Shown one piece after another: positions 61,488 through 64,000 of a stretch of 64,000 nt of DNA. The DNA comes from an uncultured Butyricicoccus sp. (lineage in GTDB: Bacteria > Bacillota > Clostridia > Oscillospirales > Butyricicoccaceae). The stretch lies in assembly GCA_944384655.1 (NCBI GenBank), contig CALWUF010000035.1, forward strand, positions 62,001-126,000. The letters run 5' to 3'. Under the pieces are notes generated by a model. That model worked only from the letters and a program-made list of their open reading frames with translations. It was not told the DNA's origin and ran no database searches. Numbering within the stretch: the stretch's first letter is position 1; each line of letters starts with the position of its first letter. Made by a program: the position numbers and the translations under genes.

Positions 61488-61889
61488 ATGAAAGCCAAAA
61501 AGACTGAAAACAAGAGAAAGATTGGCATCGGCGTTGCCGCTGCCGGCGCCGTCGCCGGTGCTGTAGTAGCAGGCGTTGCGGCATATCGCCGCAGCAAGAG
61601 TGAGCAGGTGTATCATGAGGCGGAGCTCAAGGCAATGAGTGAGCTGGATGATATGAATGCAGAGAATGAAAATGCATGTGAATCCTGCGAATGTGCAGAT
61701 GAATGCGCTGCAAGCGGGGAGACCTGCGAGACTGCTGAAGAGCAGATGAGCATGATGGAAGATATGGAAGAAACTGCTCAAGAGCCGCAAGAAGAAGCTG
61801 ATGCTGAGACCCCAGAGGAAGCTCCTGTTGAGGAACCCGCTGTGGAGGAAGCCGATGAGATAAAAGCTTCCGATTCTGACGAGGACTAA
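61488..61889 (+). CDS. Membrane-anchored acidic protein, unknown function
   Basis: A 133-residue protein. A basic N-terminus (MKAKKTENKRK) precedes a Gly/Ala/Val-rich membrane helix (IGIGVAAAGAVAGAVVAGVA, residues 12-31), then a basic RRSK and a long Glu/Asp-rich tail with five Cys near residues 64-85 (ACESCECADECAASGETCET). The Cys cluster could bind metal or form disulfides. GAGAGGGAG precedes ATG 61488. No domain recognised; low-complexity makes homology hard to judge. Confidence 0.7.
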   Translation: MKAKKTENKRKIGIGVAAAGAVAGAVVAGVAAYRRSKSEQVYHEAELKAMSELDDMNAENENACESCECADECAASGETCETAEEQMSMMEDMEETAQEPQEEADAETPEEAPVEEPAVEEADEIKASDSDED

Positions 61890-61905
61890 TTCCCGTAAAC
61901 AAATC

Positions 61906-61945
61906 CGGGCGGGGCACGCGTGCGCGGCGCTCCGCCTGCTTTTTA
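61906..61945 (+). terminator. Intrinsic terminator after the acidic-protein gene
   Basis: CGGGCGG (61906-61912) pairs with CCGCCTG (61932-61938, one G-U), followed by T. Confidence 0.7.
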
Positions 61946-61982
61946 TGCAAAAATATTTTTTCCTGAGGAGTAAAAACTACGT

Positions 61983-62852
61983 ATGAGATATGAAGGCCGC
62001 GTATTTCGTCCGCCGAGTGAAGCCTATAGCCTGATCGTACAGGTGACCGTCGGGTGCAGCCACAACCGGTGCACATTTTGTGATATGTACAAGGAGAAAC
62101 AATTCCATTTGCGCAAGCTGGAGGATGTACTCGAAGATTTTCTGTTGGCGCGCCGCGCATACAACCATATTGAACGCATTTTTCTCGCGGATGGCGATGC
62201 GCTCATGCGGCGGACAGAGGACCTTGCCATTATTTTGCAGCATATCCGCGATACCATTCCAGAGTGCAGGCGTGTGACCAGTTATGGTTCACCCAAAAGT
62301 ATTTTGACCAAAACGCCGGAACAGCTTGCTCTGTTGCATGCACTCGGTCTGGATATGATCTATTTGGGATTGGAATCTGGCTGTGACGATGTGCTGACGC
62401 ATGTGAACAAAGGCGCCACAGTAGATGAAATCGTCCATGCGGGACAGATGGTGAAAGATGCAGGTATGAAATTGTCCGTTACCGCAATCAATGGTCTCGG
62501 CGGTACGGAATTGTGGCGTGAGCATGCGCTGGGTACGGCCGATGCATTTACCCGTATGAAACCGGATTATATCGGCTTGTTGACGTTGATGTTTGAAGGT
62601 GGTACACCGCTGCAAAAGGAATGGGAAGCTGGAACCTTTCAATTGCTCACTGCGCCACAGGTGGCACAGGAAACATTGCTGATGCTTGAACATATCGACT
62701 CCGAAGGCAGTATTTTCCGCTCCAATCATGCATCCAATTACCTTTCGCTCAAAGGTACGCTCAATCGTGACCGCGATATGCTGTGCGACACGCTGCGCCG
62801 TGCGCTCGACGGTGAACTGGGGTATAAGAGTGAATATTATCGTGCGCTGTGA
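61983..62852 (+). CDS. Radical SAM protein with CX4CX2C cluster motif
   Basis: A 289-residue radical SAM enzyme. The 4Fe-4S motif is VTVGCSHNRCTFCDMYKEKQ, in which the first two Cys are four residues apart (CX4CX2C) and not three as in the classic motif. IFLADGDALMRRTEDL, LDMIYLGLESGCDDVL and AGMKLSVTAINGLGGTE match the Elp3/MiaB-like fold. The reaction is unknown; homologues are widespread in Clostridia as uncharacterised radical SAM proteins. TGAGGAG precedes ATG 61983. Confidence 0.88.
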   Translation: MRYEGRVFRPPSEAYSLIVQVTVGCSHNRCTFCDMYKEKQFHLRKLEDVLEDFLLARRAYNHIERIFLADGDALMRRTEDLAIILQHIRDTIPECRRVTSYGSPKSILTKTPEQLALLHALGLDMIYLGLESGCDDVLTHVNKGATVDEIVHAGQMVKDAGMKLSVTAINGLGGTELWREHALGTADAFTRMKPDYIGLLTLMFEGGTPLQKEWEAGTFQLLTAPQVAQETLLMLEHIDSEGSIFRSNHASNYLSLKGTLNRDRDMLCDTLRRALDGELGYKSEYYRAL

Positions 62853-63045
62853 GAATAGCTTTGTGTACAGAATAGCAAATTTATAAAAAAGCTCATGTTT
62901 TATCCATTCAAAAGGGAAGAGAATACTTTTTTGGTGAAAAATTTAAGAATATGACAAAAAACTTTACAAACAATTCACGGTTTTGCCGTTTTCATTGTGC
63001 GCAGAGTATGGTACACTGAAAACAACAAAGAGAGGAGTGATGCCG

Positions 63046-63669
63046 ATGGATTCAGTGTCCCATACGACGGTGGCGCATTACCTGCTGGACTACGTGGAAA
63101 AGACTGATGGCATTTCGTTCGATAAAAAGGCATTCGTTTTTGGCAACTTGAAACCGGATCTGAAGGGCGAATATTTGACCAAGCGGCATTATCCGTCCAT
63201 CATGTTTGAAGAAGTGATGCAGCGCATCCGCGATTTTGCATCCAAATTTCGTATTTGTGAAACCAATGGCGCAAAGCTCAGTGAGGAGCTTGGTGTAATT
63301 TGCCATTATATTACAGATTTCTTTAGTTTTCCCCATAACGATGATATCTATAAACATGGATTGTTTGCCCATTATGTATACGAAAAACGCACGAGCCTGA
63401 CGATTTCCAAGCGAATTAACGAAACCAAATTTCATGGCTGGGTGAAGCCTGTGTTAGCGGATATCCCGCAGACGCCAGAAGCCCTGATTGCTTCCATTAC
63501 GGAACAGCATCGGAGCTATGTCGCACAGCCGGAACATAGTATCAGCAATGATGTATTCCACATTTGCCGCATTCTGACAATCGTAGTGATGTCGATGATC
63601 CGTATCACCTGCAATGTTTTTGCAGATCTGCCCTTTGGAGCATCGATGCCAATTGCGCAACCGGCGTAA
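63046..63669 (+). CDS. Zinc-dependent phospholipase C-like protein
   Basis: A 207-residue protein recalling the bacterial zinc-dependent phospholipase C / S1-P1 nuclease-like fold found in Clostridia. Metal-ligand-like residues: SHTTVAHYLLDY (His), FGNLKPDLKGEYLTKRHY (Asp, His), ELGVICHYITDFFSFPHND (His, Asp, His) and KHGLFAHYVYEKRT (His). There is no secretion signal, so it is probably cytoplasmic. ATG 63046 is 8 nt from GAGGAG; ATG 63040 is too close. The enzymatic activity is not established. Confidence 0.8.
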   Translation: MDSVSHTTVAHYLLDYVEKTDGISFDKKAFVFGNLKPDLKGEYLTKRHYPSIMFEEVMQRIRDFASKFRICETNGAKLSEELGVICHYITDFFSFPHNDDIYKHGLFAHYVYEKRTSLTISKRINETKFHGWVKPVLADIPQTPEALIASITEQHRSYVAQPEHSISNDVFHICRILTIVVMSMIRITCNVFADLPFGASMPIAQPA

Positions 63670-63678
63670 CAAATCTGC

Positions 63679-63713
63679 ATCCGCCCTTCCAGCAGTGGGG
63701 TGGATTTTTTTTT
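63679..63713 (+). terminator. Intrinsic terminator after the PLC-like gene
   Basis: ATCCGCCC (63679-63686) pairs with GGGTGGAT (63698-63705, one G-U), followed by eight T. Confidence 0.88.
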
Positions 63714-63737
63714 GCCATAAATTGCGGTGAAAACCGA

Positions 63738-63766
63738 TTGACATTGGCGTAAAAAAGGCGTATGCT
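63738..63766 (+). promoter_or_regulatory. Sigma-A promoter of the DUF134 gene
   Basis: TTGACA (63738-63743), 17 nt, TATGCT (63761-63766); start near 63773. Confidence 0.75.
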
Positions 63767-63780
63767 ATAAGAGCAATAAA

Positions 63781-63792
63781 TGACATATGTCA
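63781..63792 (+). promoter_or_regulatory. Candidate operator palindrome
   Basis: TGACATATGTCA is a perfect 12-bp palindrome about 8-20 nt after the predicted start and before the ribosome-binding site of a predicted DNA-binding protein. Autoregulation is an inference. Confidence 0.4.
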
Positions 63793-63809
63793 GAAATGGA
63801 GGCGCAGTC

Positions 63810-64000
63810 ATGCCGAGACCGATAAAATGCCGCCGGGTGTGCGGATTACCGGAACATACGGCATTTGGTCCGATCGGACAGGTCAACACACCCAAAATTA
63901 CGATGACGGTAGATGAATATGAAACCATCCGCCTGATTGATTTGCAAGGGCTGACACAGGAAGAATGCGCTGCACAGATGGGCATTGCCCGCGCGACGGT
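63810..64000 (+). CDS. DUF134 family DNA-binding protein, N-terminal fragment
   Basis: The first 63 residues are present and the gene runs off the window. MPRPIKCRRVCGLPEHTAFG and TMTVDEYETIRLIDLQGLTQ, followed by EECAAQMGIARATV, match the DUF134/UPF0251 family, a sigma-70 region-4-like helix-turn-helix protein often next to Fe-S or NifX-type proteins. GGAGG precedes ATG 63810. The partner genes are outside the window. Confidence 0.9.
   Translation, partial: MPRPIKCRRVCGLPEHTAFGPIGQVNTPKITMTVDEYETIRLIDLQGLTQEECAAQMGIARAT

Overview
This window looks like the chromosome of a spore-forming, low-to-mid GC Firmicute of class Clostridia, probably Oscillospirales. An affiliation near Butyricicoccus or Agathobaculum is only a guess. 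The basis is gene order (S10-spc-alpha ribosomal super-operon with secY-adk-map-infA-rpmJ; rimP-nusA-rnpM-ylxQ-infB-rbfA-nrnA-truB-ribF), SpoIIE with a candidate Spo0A box, zinc-type S14, a zinc-finger Adk, TTGACA-N17-TATAAT promoters and strong GGAGG ribosome-binding sites. I see no prophage, insertion sequence, CRISPR array or rRNA operon.

Layout. 1-1850: the tail of an MscS channel, then a promoter, a hairpin-rich leader and seven tiny ORFs (29-40 codons, each with its own ribosome-binding site) ending at a strong terminator. Most of these encode a duplicated, unrecognised microprotein family. 1870-9300: CPBP protease, TadA, two small membrane proteins (one is SecG), a hypothetical gene with a nucleotidyltransferase, an LCP cell-wall ligase and RNase R. 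9404-10176: a minus-strand unit of about 770 nt with a consensus promoter and terminator, no convincing ORF and many local helices, so a candidate large non-coding RNA. 10.4-18.9 kb: asparaginase, Ddl, MurI, DUF1934, ArgS, a homocysteine-methyltransferase-like orphan, PrmA and a transglutaminase-like protein. 19.05-19.29 kb: tRNA-Met, tRNA-Glu and tRNA-Val. 19.4-27.4 kb: RarA, SpoIIE, DedA, PfpI, DusB and a fused ECF sigma/anti-sigma protein.

27.5-43.5 kb: a free-standing RNA of about 235 nt (possibly raiA-motif-like), then the long ribosomal operon from rpsJ to rplQ with secY, adk, map, infA, rpmJ and rpoA embedded. 43.6-54.9 kb: a polysaccharide flippase, the rimP-to-ribF translation/RNA operon, TrmL and DegV. 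55-60.2 kb: lower-glycolysis genes pgk, tpiA, gpmI and eno. 60.2-64 kb: an FUSC-type exporter, an acidic membrane protein, a radical SAM protein, a zinc-PLC-like protein and the start of a DUF134 regulator.

Most of the window is housekeeping: translation (ribosomal proteins, IF1, IF2, tRNA modification), secretion (SecY, SecG), wall precursor supply (MurI, Ddl, LCP) and glycolysis. The parts that looked least explained are the microprotein cluster at 0.6-1.85 kb and the two orphan RNA units at 9.4-10.2 kb and 27.5-27.8 kb. All coordinates and pairings were read by eye; no search, folding program or alignment was run.
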